A DNA stretch of 11,312 nucleotides, from the NCBI GenBank assembly GCA_016777395.1, contig JADHRO010000047.1:1-11312 (forward strand), in the 5' to 3' direction. Position numbers and translations under genes: made by a program. This stretch comes from Chitinophagales bacterium. GTDB taxonomy: Bacteria; Bacteroidota; Bacteroidia; Chitinophagales; UBA8649. The notes beneath the pieces are model-generated. The model did no database searches. It worked only from the letters and a program-made list of their open reading frames with translations, and was not told where the DNA came from. This document shows, in pieces, positions 1 through 7,236 of this stretch. Each line of letters begins with the position of its first letter. Position 1 is the first letter of the stretch.

Positions 1-1318
1 CTTACACCCAAAAGTTTTTGGTGGTATTCTTGCTAGAAGAGAAGAAGAGAGTGATGTCATGCAGTTGGAAGAGTTTGACATCCCCACCATTGACTTAGTC
101 ATTGTTGATTTATATCCTTTCGAAGAAACTGTAGCAAACACGTCTAGCCAATCTGATATCATAGAAAAAATTGACATTGGTGGAATCTCATTGATTCGAG
201 CGGCAGCTAAGAACTTTAAAGATACCTGTGTGCTGTCTTCAAACAAGCAATACGGTGAGTTTATCGATATTTATAAGGCTCAGGACGGCAAGCTTACGAT
301 GGAGCAGCGAAAAACTTTCGCAGCAAAATCATTTGCTACCTCCTCTCATTATGATACGGCTATTTTTAACTACTTCAACAGCGATAATAGTCAGGCAGAT
401 TTCCGACAAAGCTTTGAACAGGAAAAGGCACTTAGATATGGAGAAAACCCCCATCAATCTGCCTTCTTTTATGGAAAATTAGACAACTACTTTGATCAAC
501 TTCACGGTAAAGAACTTTCATACAATAACTTGGTCGATATCGATGCAGCGGTTAATGTCATCGCCGAATTTAGCGAGCCAAGTTTTGCAATTATGAAGCA
601 CACCAATACCTGTGGACTTGCTAGTGCAGCAAACAATAACCTTGCATACGACAAAGCGCTTGCCTGTGATCCTGTTTCTGCTTTTGGGGGTATTTTAGCG
701 ACCAATCAAAAAATTGAGTTGGAGCTCGCAGAAAAAATTCATCAATTATTTTGCGAAGTGGTGATTGCACCAGAATTTTCTGATGAGGCCCTTGAGGTTT
801 TGCGTGGAAAGAAAAATAGAATCCTTCTGAGGCAAAAGATATTTACTAAACCTGCTAAGCAGTTTAAATCCCTTTTAAATGGAGTTATCGCTCAAGATTA
901 CGACGGCTTTATGGAAGATGAAAGTGCTTTCAAACTTGCAACAGGTAAAAACATAAGTGCGGATCAAGCACAAAATTTAGTATTTGCCATAAAAGCAGTA
1001 AAGCACCTTAAATCGAACGGGATAGCTTTGATTGCAAACAAACAATTGATAGGGATGGGCTGTGGTCAAACCTCTCGTGTGGACGCCCTTAGACAAGCGA
1101 TTACTAAAGCCAAAGCTTTTGGCTTTGATTTGAAAGGCGCAGTTATGGCGTCCGACGCTTTTTTCCCTTTTCCCGACTGTGTGGAAATTGCAGCGGAAGA
1201 GGGGGTTGTGGCTATTTCTCAACCTGGGGGATCCATAAAAGACCAAGATTCAATTGATGCCTGCGACAGTTTAGGGCTTTCCATGGTATTTACGGGCACA
1301 AGACATTTTAAACATTAA
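1..1318 (+). CDS. purH: Bifunctional AICAR formyltransferase / IMP cyclohydrolase PurH, 5'-truncated by the window edge
   Basis: Catalyses the last two steps of de novo purine synthesis in the cytoplasm: formyl transfer from 10-formyl-THF to AICAR, then ring closure to IMP. The reading frame is open to the left edge (first whole codon at base 2), so the ATG at 59 is internal. About 438 residues are present; the family is about 510-530, so roughly 70-90 N-terminal residues lie outside. Visible in order: the end of the MGS-like cyclohydrolase domain (LHPKVFGGILARR at the edge, then DLVIVDLYPFEETV and IDIGGISLIRAAAKN), then the transformylase domain with LRYGENPHQ, LSYNNLVDIDAA, the catalytic Lys-His pair in MKHTNTCG (codons 596-601), SAFGGILA, GQTSRVDALRQA, SDAFFPFPD and the diagnostic C-terminus VFTGTRHFKH. 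No frameshift or lost catalytic residue is seen. mreB follows after 15 nt, so it is probably cotranscribed with the cell-shape genes. Identification is very secure. Confidence 0.97.
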   Translation, partial: LHPKVFGGILARREEESDVMQLEEFDIPTIDLVIVDLYPFEETVANTSSQSDIIEKIDIGGISLIRAAAKNFKDTCVLSSNKQYGEFIDIYKAQDGKLTMEQRKTFAAKSFATSSHYDTAIFNYFNSDNSQADFRQSFEQEKALRYGENPHQSAFFYGKLDNYFDQLHGKELSYNNLVDIDAAVNVIAEFSEPSFAIMKHTNTCGLASAANNNLAYDKALACDPVSAFGGILATNQKIELELAEKIHQLFCEVVIAPEFSDEALEVLRGKKNRILLRQKIFTKPAKQFKSLLNGVIAQDYDGFMEDESAFKLATGKNISADQAQNLVFAIKAVKHLKSNGIALIANKQLIGMGCGQTSRVDALRQAITKAKAFGFDLKGAVMASDAFFPFPDCVEIAAEEGVVAISQPGGSIKDQDSIDACDSLGLSMVFTGTRHFKH

Positions 1319-1333
1319 TAGAATAAGAAAAGA

Positions 1334-2362
1334 ATGGGTTTATTTAATTTTTTTACGGAAGAGATCGCAATCGATTTAGGAACAGCGAATACGCTTATTA
1401 TTCATAATGACAAAGTCGTAGTCGACCAGCCATCCATCGTGGCAATAGATCGAAGAACGGGAAAGGTTGAGGCCGTTGGTGCTCGTGCCATGTTGATGCA
1501 TGAAAAAACGCATGAAAATATTAAAACTACTCGACCATTAAAAGATGGGGTTATTGCAGATTTTTATGCTGCAGAAATAATGATTCGGGAAATGATTACC
1601 ATGATTTATCAAGGCAAACGTAAACCTTTATTCCCCCCTTCTTATAAAATGGTTATTTGCATTCCTAGTGGAATTACTGAGGTTGAAAAGCGTGCCGTAA
1701 AAGATAGTGCCGAAAACTCTGGAGGGAAGGAAGTTAAAATGATTCATGAGCCTATGGCCGCAGCTATTGGTATTGGTATTGATGTGGAAGAACCTAATGG
1801 AAATATGATCATTGATATAGGTGGAGGAACTACCGAGATTGCAGTTATTTCTCTATCCGGAATTGTAGGTGATCAGTCTATACGTGTGGCAGGAGATGAG
1901 TTTACCGCCAATATTGTCAGCTATATGAGAAGGCAACACAACATGATGATTGGTGAACGTACAGCGGAAAAAATTAAAATTAATATTGGTGCAGCACTGA
2001 CCGAGTTAGAAAATCCCCCTGAAGATTTTCCGGTAAATGGCCGAGATTTAATGACGGGAATTCCCAAGCAAATTATTGTTACCTATTCTGAGGTTGCTCA
2101 TGCTTTGGATAAAGCAATTTCAAAAATTGAAGAGGCCATCCTGAAAGCATTAGAAACAACCCCGCCAGAATTGGCTGCCGATATATACAAAACCGGCTTG
2201 TATCTAACAGGAGGTGGGGCCTTATTGAGAGGATTGGATAAGCGTATCTCTGCCAAAACAAAGCTACCTGTCCATGTAGCTGACGACCCATTGAGAGCAG
2301 TGGTAAGAGGAACAGGTATTGCATTAAAGAAAATGGACCAGTACACCTTCCTAATGGACTAA
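1334..2362 (+). CDS. mreB: Rod shape-determining protein MreB (bacterial actin)
   Basis: Actin-like ATPase that forms membrane-bound filaments and orients the elongasome (MreC, MreD, PBP2, RodA) during side-wall synthesis. It has 342 residues, normal for the family (about 335-350). The N-terminus MGLFNFF is a short hydrophobic patch of the kind that holds MreB to the inner membrane. Phosphate-1 motif IAIDLGTANTLI lies at residues 11-22, HEPMAAAIGIG at 138-148, phosphate-2 motif IIDIGGGTTEIAVISL at 159-174 and adenosine motif LTGGGALLRGLDKRI at 291-305. The ATG at 1334 starts right at the membrane patch; the upstream bases (taagaaaaga) are A-rich without a clear Shine-Dalgarno, usual for Bacteroidota. 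It lies 15 nt after purH and 19 nt before mreC. The MreB paralogue Mbl is the only alternative; mreCD next door favours MreB. Confidence 0.97.
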   Translation: MGLFNFFTEEIAIDLGTANTLIIHNDKVVVDQPSIVAIDRRTGKVEAVGARAMLMHEKTHENIKTTRPLKDGVIADFYAAEIMIREMITMIYQGKRKPLFPPSYKMVICIPSGITEVEKRAVKDSAENSGGKEVKMIHEPMAAAIGIGIDVEEPNGNMIIDIGGGTTEIAVISLSGIVGDQSIRVAGDEFTANIVSYMRRQHNMMIGERTAEKIKINIGAALTELENPPEDFPVNGRDLMTGIPKQIIVTYSEVAHALDKAISKIEEAILKALETTPPELAADIYKTGLYLTGGGALLRGLDKRISAKTKLPVHVADDPLRAVVRGTGIALKKMDQYTFLMD

Positions 2363-2381
2363 ATCATGTGGAGCGCGCAGC

Positions 2382-3224
2382 ATGTATAACCTAATTAAAT
2401 TTATTTTAAAGTATCACTTTACTATTCTGTTTATCCTCATAGAAATCGTTGCGATTTCAATTTTATTTCAACACAACAAGTATCAAAAAGTTAAGTTTAT
2501 AAACGCTGCCAATTTTCTTACTGGCTCCGTTTATCAAGCCCAATCTACTGTGACAGATTACTTTGAGTTGAGGGCAATCAATCAGCACTTGGCTACAGAG
2601 AATGCAAGGCTCCAAGGTATGGCAGAGGAGCTTAATTATATCGAAGTACCCACGCTATATAACGACACCGTATATGTTAATGACAGCTTGGTCATTGATA
2701 CTGCAAGACAATTACATTTTCACGCCGCTAAGGTTATTAGTAACTCTTTGAGCAAGCCATTCAATACCATTTTTATTGATAAAGGAACAAAGCATCATTT
2801 CTATGAGGACATGGGAGTTATTAATGCTGAAGGAGTGGTTGGGATCGTTCGTAGTGTTTCAGATAATTATGCCACCATAACACCTATCCTAAATAGGAAC
2901 TTTAACATGAATGCGAAAATAAAGGGTTCCGGCTATTTTGGCAACTTGTCTTGGGATGGTCAAGATCCGAATTATGCACAACTCACGGACATCCCCAACC
3001 ACATCAGCCCTCTTCAAGGTGATACCATCATTAGCAGCGGTTATTCTCAAATTTTTAAGGAGGGACACATTATCGGTTACATCCATCAAGTAATTAAAGT
3101 TCCAGGTAAAAGCTTTATTAATTTAGATGTGAAGCTCGCTGTAGATTTCGGTAACTTAAATTATGTTTACGGTATTGAAAATAAAATTAAAGAAAGTATA
3201 GACAGTTTAGGCTTTGAAAATTAA
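2382..3224 (+). CDS. mreC: Rod shape-determining protein MreC
   Basis: Bitopic inner-membrane protein whose periplasmic part dimerises and activates PBP2-RodA. It has 280 residues. A single hydrophobic segment at about residues 11-30 serves as signal anchor. A probable coiled coil follows at about 57-88 (acidic and leucine-rich, including NQHLATENARLQGMAEEL). A beta-rich periplasmic domain runs from about 113 to the end, with the family-typical stretches FIDKGTKHHF, GVVGIVRSVSDNYATITPILNR and GDTIISSGYS. The sequence is divergent, as is usual for MreC, so the identification leans on architecture, these beta-domain motifs and position between mreB and mreD. A GGAG element at 2370-2373 sits 8 nt before the ATG. 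The stop codon lies inside the start of mreD (11-nt overlap). Confidence 0.95.
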   Translation: MYNLIKFILKYHFTILFILIEIVAISILFQHNKYQKVKFINAANFLTGSVYQAQSTVTDYFELRAINQHLATENARLQGMAEELNYIEVPTLYNDTVYVNDSLVIDTARQLHFHAAKVISNSLSKPFNTIFIDKGTKHHFYEDMGVINAEGVVGIVRSVSDNYATITPILNRNFNMNAKIKGSGYFGNLSWDGQDPNYAQLTDIPNHISPLQGDTIISSGYSQIFKEGHIIGYIHQVIKVPGKSFINLDVKLAVDFGNLNYVYGIENKIKESIDSLGFEN

Positions 3225-3726
3225 ACCCAAACATATCGTTATCTGGTTTGTAGTGTTATTGCTACAAATACTCGTATTTAATCCGCTTAATGTGAGTGGT
3301 TATATTAACCCTTACGTCTATCCACTGTTAATTATTCTTCTGCCATTCGACATGGCGGGTTGGTTGTTGTTGATTCTTGCCGCTTGCTTAGGTTTATCCA
3401 TAGACGTTTTTACCGGAACCTTGGGTATGCATTTATTTGCTTTGGTTTTCATGGCAGGTCTTAGGCCAAGTATTGCCAAAATCCTTTCTCTTTCCAAACA
3501 AGAACCCGGTGCATATATAAACATTAAACAACATGGACTTATAGTAAGTGCCACCTTTATCGGTGTGCTTCTTTTTATTCACCACATCATGTATTTTTTG
3601 TTGGAGACTTTTGCTTCGTCTGGTTTATCATATGGACTTCTTAGAACTTTTGCAAGCCTATTTTTCAGCCTTTTTATTTCTATGATTTTATTGTTGGTGA
3701 TAAATCCTGGGCGCAATGAAAGATAG
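3214..3726 (+). CDS. mreD: Rod shape-determining protein MreD
   Basis: Small polytopic inner-membrane member of the elongasome. It has 170 residues, nearly all hydrophobic, with about five predicted membrane segments (roughly residues 7-24, 33-60, 69-84, 108-131 and 143-164), matching the family in size and layout. The start is TTG at 3214: this frame has a TAG stop at 3208-3210 and the next usable codons (GTG 3253, TTG 3259) fall inside the first membrane segment, so TTG at 3214 is the only start that keeps the protein whole. The start overlaps the last 11 nt of mreC and the end overlaps the first 11 nt of mrdA, which points to translational coupling. Primary sequence conservation in MreD is low, so assignment rests mainly on topology and synteny. 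Confidence 0.9.
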   Translation: MKIKPKHIVIWFVVLLLQILVFNPLNVSGYINPYVYPLLIILLPFDMAGWLLLILAACLGLSIDVFTGTLGMHLFALVFMAGLRPSIAKILSLSKQEPGAYINIKQHGLIVSATFIGVLLFIHHIMYFLLETFASSGLSYGLLRTFASLFFSLFISMILLLVINPGRNER

Positions 3727-5563
3727 GTACAAACAAAGGGCATATGTTCTGGGCTCTCTGATTGTAATATTGGCCATAATTTTTTTAGGAAAGCTCTTTT
3801 CCATTCAAGTCCTGGATAGGAAATATCAAGATATAGCGCAAAGAATGGCCGTCAAACAAATTAAACTATATCCTAATAGGGGCCTTATTTTTGACAGGAA
3901 TAATGAGTTATTGGTATACAACCAAGCCATATATGACATTATGGTTATCCCACGACAAGTAGAGAATTTAGACACCGCGATGTTTTGCTCAATTTTTGAA
4001 ATATCCAAAGAAGTTTTTGAAAATAAAATGGCCACTGTAAGTAAGGATTTGTTCTATTATAGTCCAAGTGAATTTATAAAGCAAGTGTCTGGAGAAAAGT
4101 ATGCTTTATTTTTGGAACATTCTCATAAATTTAGGGGGTTTTATGGAGAGACGCGGACAATCCGAAATTATATGCAAGCTTGCGCGGCGCATATTCTTGG
4201 AGATGTTGGCGAGGTAGACTCAGTAGACATCACCAATTCTGATTACTACTATCAACCGCGCGATTACGCCGGAAAAAGCGGCTTAGAAAAGCTCTATGAT
4301 GATGATTTAAGGGGTGCACGGGGGTATAAATATGTGTTTATCGATAAATACAATAAGCAGCAAGGAAGCTTTGACGAAGGGCGAAATGATAGCCTCCCTT
4401 CCCAAGGCGCTAATTTGGCAACAACCCTTGACATTAAGCTTCAAGCTTATGGCGAGCGACTCCTTCAAAATAAAGTAGGAAGTATTGTTGCTATAGAGCC
4501 TCAAACTGGTGAAGTATTGGCGCTGGTTAGCAGCCCCAGTTTTGATCCCAATCTTTTGTGCGGTTCAGAACGTGGGAAAAACTACTCTAAATTGGTCAAA
4601 GACCCATTAAAACCGCTGTTTAATCGAGCGGTAATGGCACAATACCCGCCAGGATCTACTTTTAAACCCTTGACCGCTGCAATCGCTTTACAAGAAGGCG
4701 CAATATCCCCAAATTATGCCTACACGTGCAATACCTTGTACTACATTCCCGGCTATACCCTGCACTGTTCACATAAACACGACAAAACTACAAACGTACA
4801 ACAAGCTATTCAACATTCTTGTAACCCCTATTTTTGGGAAACCTTCAAAAAAACATTGCAAATTGGAACCTATAAAAACACCAACGAAAGTTATGCTAAA
4901 TGGTATGATTATGCGACTAAATTTGGACTAGACAGTCCTCTGGGAATCGATATGTTGAGTGAAAAAGCGGGAAACATACCTACGCCTGAATATTACAACA
5001 ATTTATATGGGAAGGGAAGTTGGCGAGCGGTTACTATTATATCCTTAGCTATTGGTCAAGGAGAGCTTCTTTTAACTCCTCTTCAGCTGGCCAATTTATA
5101 CGCCACTTTTGCAAACAGAGGGCACTATATTACCCCGCATTTAGTAAAAACTATAAATGGGAAACCGAATCCAAAACCGCAAAGACAAGAAACAGGAATA
5201 GATAAACAATATTTTGATGTAATTGCTGAAGGTTTGCAGATGGTCGTTGATGTCGGTACGGGTCGTCGCTCCAAAATACCCAAACTCCCTTTTGGTGGCA
5301 AAACAGGAACAGCACAAAATCCTTTTGGGGAGGATCACTCGATCTTCGCTGGATTTGCGCCTATTGATAATCCTCAGATTGCTGTTGCAGTTTTTGTAGA
5401 AAATGCAGGTGGGGGTTCTGAATATGCCGCACCTATTGCAAGTCTAATCGCTGAAATGTATTTACATGATACTATAGCTGCTAGTAGAATGGACTTCGAA
5501 CAAGTTATCTTAGATGCCAATTTAACTGAAATACTTGAAGATGAGGAGGGTGAGGAGCCATGA
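3716..5563 (+). CDS. mrdA: Penicillin-binding protein 2 (elongasome transpeptidase, class B PBP)
   Basis: Cross-links peptidoglycan in the side wall as partner of RodA. It has 615 residues, normal for PBP2. One N-terminal membrane anchor (about residues 10-30) is followed by the pedestal domain, starting with the class B signature NRGLIFDRN (54-62) and containing GEVDSVD and GKSGLEKLYDDDLRG (186-200). The transpeptidase domain spans about 255-585. Active-site motifs are intact: SxxK is S314-K317 in PPGSTFKPL, SxN is S368-C-N370 in QHSCNPYFW, and KTGT is K529-T532 in GGKTGTAQNPFG. Between SxxK and SxN there is a Cys/His-rich stretch (C338, H350, C351, H353, H355). The C-terminus is a short acidic tail (EILEDEEGEEP) whose codons carry Shine-Dalgarno-like sequence for rodA. 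The ATG at 3716 lies within the end of mreD; the stop overlaps the rodA start. FtsI/PBP3 is unlikely given the mre/rodA context. Confidence 0.96.
   Translation: MKDRYKQRAYVLGSLIVILAIIFLGKLFSIQVLDRKYQDIAQRMAVKQIKLYPNRGLIFDRNNELLVYNQAIYDIMVIPRQVENLDTAMFCSIFEISKEVFENKMATVSKDLFYYSPSEFIKQVSGEKYALFLEHSHKFRGFYGETRTIRNYMQACAAHILGDVGEVDSVDITNSDYYYQPRDYAGKSGLEKLYDDDLRGARGYKYVFIDKYNKQQGSFDEGRNDSLPSQGANLATTLDIKLQAYGERLLQNKVGSIVAIEPQTGEVLALVSSPSFDPNLLCGSERGKNYSKLVKDPLKPLFNRAVMAQYPPGSTFKPLTAAIALQEGAISPNYAYTCNTLYYIPGYTLHCSHKHDKTTNVQQAIQHSCNPYFWETFKKTLQIGTYKNTNESYAKWYDYATKFGLDSPLGIDMLSEKAGNIPTPEYYNNLYGKGSWRAVTIISLAIGQGELLLTPLQLANLYATFANRGHYITPHLVKTINGKPNPKPQRQETGIDKQYFDVIAEGLQMVVDVGTGRRSKIPKLPFGGKTGTAQNPFGEDHSIFAGFAPIDNPQIAVAVFVENAGGGSEYAAPIASLIAEMYLHDTIAASRMDFEQVILDANLTEILEDEEGEEP
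5544..5549 (+). promoter_or_regulatory. Shine-Dalgarno-like AGGAGG ahead of rodA
   Basis: A perfect AGGAGG lies 10 nt before the rodA ATG, with a second purine block (GAGGAG, 5552-5557) closer in. Both sit inside the acidic C-terminal codons of mrdA, so they may only reflect Glu/Asp coding. Most other starts in the window lack such a site. Confidence 0.4.
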
Positions 5564-7005
5564 GAAGCAATAATTTGATAAACAGTATTGATTGGGTGCT
5601 CATTGGACTATATGTGTTACTGGCTTCTTTGGGCCTAGCCTTTGTATACTCTGCCACTTATATACCAGAAGATCCTTCATTCTTCAATTTTTCCAGCTCT
5701 TACGGCAAGCAATTTATGTGGCTCTTCATTAGTCTACTAATCGGAATGTTTATCATCGTCATTGATTATACATTTTATACCTCCTTTGCGTATATCATTT
5801 TTGGATTAATTATGCTTTTATTGGCGTCTGTATTGGTGTTTGGTGTTGAAATTAATGGCTCGAAATCTTGGTTTGCATTGGGGTCTATTCGTTTTCAGCC
5901 GGCAGAGTTGGCTAAATTTGCCACTTGTTTAGCCTTAGCCAAGGTATTGACTGGTGTGCAGGTCAATCTAAAAACTTGGTCGGGAAAGTTTAAGGCTCTA
6001 GCTGTGTTACTTATCCCTATTGGCTTAATACTTCTGCAGGGGGACGTTGGATCTGCTATAGTTTTTGCCGGGCTGATCTTTGTGCTTCACCGGGAAGGCT
6101 TAGGGTCGGGCTATCTCATCATTGGCTTTGGGTCCATCTTCCTCTCCGTAATGGCTTTACTCTATCCTCCATTGGTTTTAATGTTTTTCTATGGTCTTAT
6201 TTTCTCCCTGATTATATATTATAATCGAAAAGCCAAGCATCCCATTATTGGACTTGCAGGGATTACTATAGGGAGTTTTGCTTATGCCTTTATCTATAAA
6301 CATCACCTTCTCTCCTTCCTACCTTTAGAAATGTTTGGGGCTAAATTCAGCGAACACCTCTTGTTATTGATTCCAATGCTTTTGTTAATCATCATTGGAT
6401 TCTTCGTTTTTTTTAAACGCAAAAAGTGGCTGCCGGCTACAATGATAATCTTCCTTTTCGTTGGTGCATATACCTTCTCTGTTGATTTTATGTTTAACAA
6501 TGTATTGAAACAGCATCATCGCGATCGTATTAATTTAATTTTAGGTAAAATTGAAGATCATTCAGGCGCGGGATATAATTTGTTTCAATCTAAAGTTGCT
6601 ATTGGCTCTGGAGGAATGTTTGGTAAGGGATATCTTCAAGGTGCGCAAACCTTATTGAATTATGTTCCGGAGCAGTCCACGGATTTTATTTTCACCTCCG
6701 TTGCTGAACAGTTTGGATTCCTAGGAAGTTTTCTTATCATTCTATTGTATGTTCTCTTGCTCCTACGAATTATTCAAGTAGCTGAACGGCAGCGTTCCAC
6801 GCTGGCGAGAGTCTATGGCTATGGGGTGGCTAGTATTCTCTTTGTGCACTTTGCAGTAAATATTGGCATGACGATAGGATTGGTCCCCGTCATCGGCATT
6901 CCCTTACCCTTTATAAGCTATGGAGGTAGCTCCTTGTTAAGCTTTACTATTTTGTTGTTTGTCTTAATTAAATTTGATACCGAGCGACTTAGTGTGCTTC
7001 GTTAA
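5560..7005 (+). CDS. rodA: Peptidoglycan glycosyltransferase RodA (SEDS family), with expanded membrane core
   Basis: Polymerises lipid II into glycan strands with PBP2 as cognate transpeptidase. SEDS signatures are clear: NGSKSWFALG (99-108), RFQPAELAKFA (111-121) holding the conserved Glu (E116), LLQGDVGSAIVF (158-169), GSGGMFGKGYLQGAQT (349-364), VPEQSTDFIFTSVAEQFGFLG (369-389) with the essential loop Asp at D375, and IPLPFISYGGSSLL (447-460) near the C-terminus. At 481 residues it is about 110 longer than E. coli RodA (370). The extra length lies between about 183 and 316 and holds roughly four additional hydrophobic segments (near 185-202, 205-221, 229-246 and 265-286) before the HHRDRI stretch that precedes the catalytic region. 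The start ATG overlaps the mrdA stop (ATGA), with AGGAGG 10 nt upstream. It is the last gene of the run; a terminator lies about 180 nt downstream. FtsW is the paralogue alternative, but pairing with mrdA argues for RodA. Confidence 0.95.
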   Translation: MRSNNLINSIDWVLIGLYVLLASLGLAFVYSATYIPEDPSFFNFSSSYGKQFMWLFISLLIGMFIIVIDYTFYTSFAYIIFGLIMLLLASVLVFGVEINGSKSWFALGSIRFQPAELAKFATCLALAKVLTGVQVNLKTWSGKFKALAVLLIPIGLILLQGDVGSAIVFAGLIFVLHREGLGSGYLIIGFGSIFLSVMALLYPPLVLMFFYGLIFSLIIYYNRKAKHPIIGLAGITIGSFAYAFIYKHHLLSFLPLEMFGAKFSEHLLLLIPMLLLIIIGFFVFFKRKKWLPATMIIFLFVGAYTFSVDFMFNNVLKQHHRDRINLILGKIEDHSGAGYNLFQSKVAIGSGGMFGKGYLQGAQTLLNYVPEQSTDFIFTSVAEQFGFLGSFLIILLYVLLLLRIIQVAERQRSTLARVYGYGVASILFVHFAVNIGMTIGLVPVIGIPLPFISYGGSSLLSFTILLFVLIKFDTERLSVLR

Positions 7006-7184
7006 ATGGCCTCAGTATAGCCAAAACCCTATTCCAGCTTAGTTTGAATAAGTTTATGCATTTCTTCTTGACTGCTTTATAACATAAGTTGGTCAAGTAT
7101 TCACTGATAGTTTTGCTCTTCTGAAAATTTGATAGCTAGTTATACAGCTTGAATCCAATACCTCCTTGGATTGGTTCATATAAA
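7006..7184. other. Convergent intergenic spacer without a recognisable gene
   Basis: AT-rich spacer between the 3' ends of rodA and the DUF4476 gene. The longest ATG-started frame I find is about 28 codons on the minus strand (from 7179), with no recognisable similarity. No tRNA, repeat array or insertion-sequence end is visible. A 7-bp perfect hairpin (AATCCAA / TTGGATT, 7152-7172, 7-nt loop) lies just before the terminator; it has no adjacent T-tract and may be a minor RNA 3'-end structure. The region probably serves as the 3' untranslated end of the elongasome transcript. Confidence 0.5.
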
Positions 7185-7210
7185 AATGCCCTCGACTTAT
7201 CGAGGGCATT
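7185..7210. terminator. Bidirectional intrinsic terminator between rodA and the DUF4476 gene
   Basis: A perfect 11-bp stem (AATGCCCTCGA, 7185-7195, with TCGAGGGCATT, 7200-7210) closes a 4-nt loop (CTTA). Read on the minus strand, the stem runs into five T residues (complement of 7182-7186), so it is best placed to end the minus-strand run, whose last stop codon is 27 nt before it. Read on the plus strand it is followed by AGTTTTA, a weaker but usable tract for the rodA transcript. Its position between two converging genes fits a shared terminator. Confidence 0.88.
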
Positions 7211-7236
7211 AGTTTTACCTTATTAATATATTGCCT

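Noticed and set aside
59..61. ATG at 59 as the purH start
   Set aside because: The frame is open to the left edge and the codons before it spell the conserved cyclohydrolase stretch LHPKVFGGILARR, so this Met is internal.
7010..7180. Small peptide gene or insertion-sequence remnant in the spacer
   Set aside because: The frames are short (about 28 codons with ATG), no similarity was recognised, and there are no terminal inverted repeats or target duplication.
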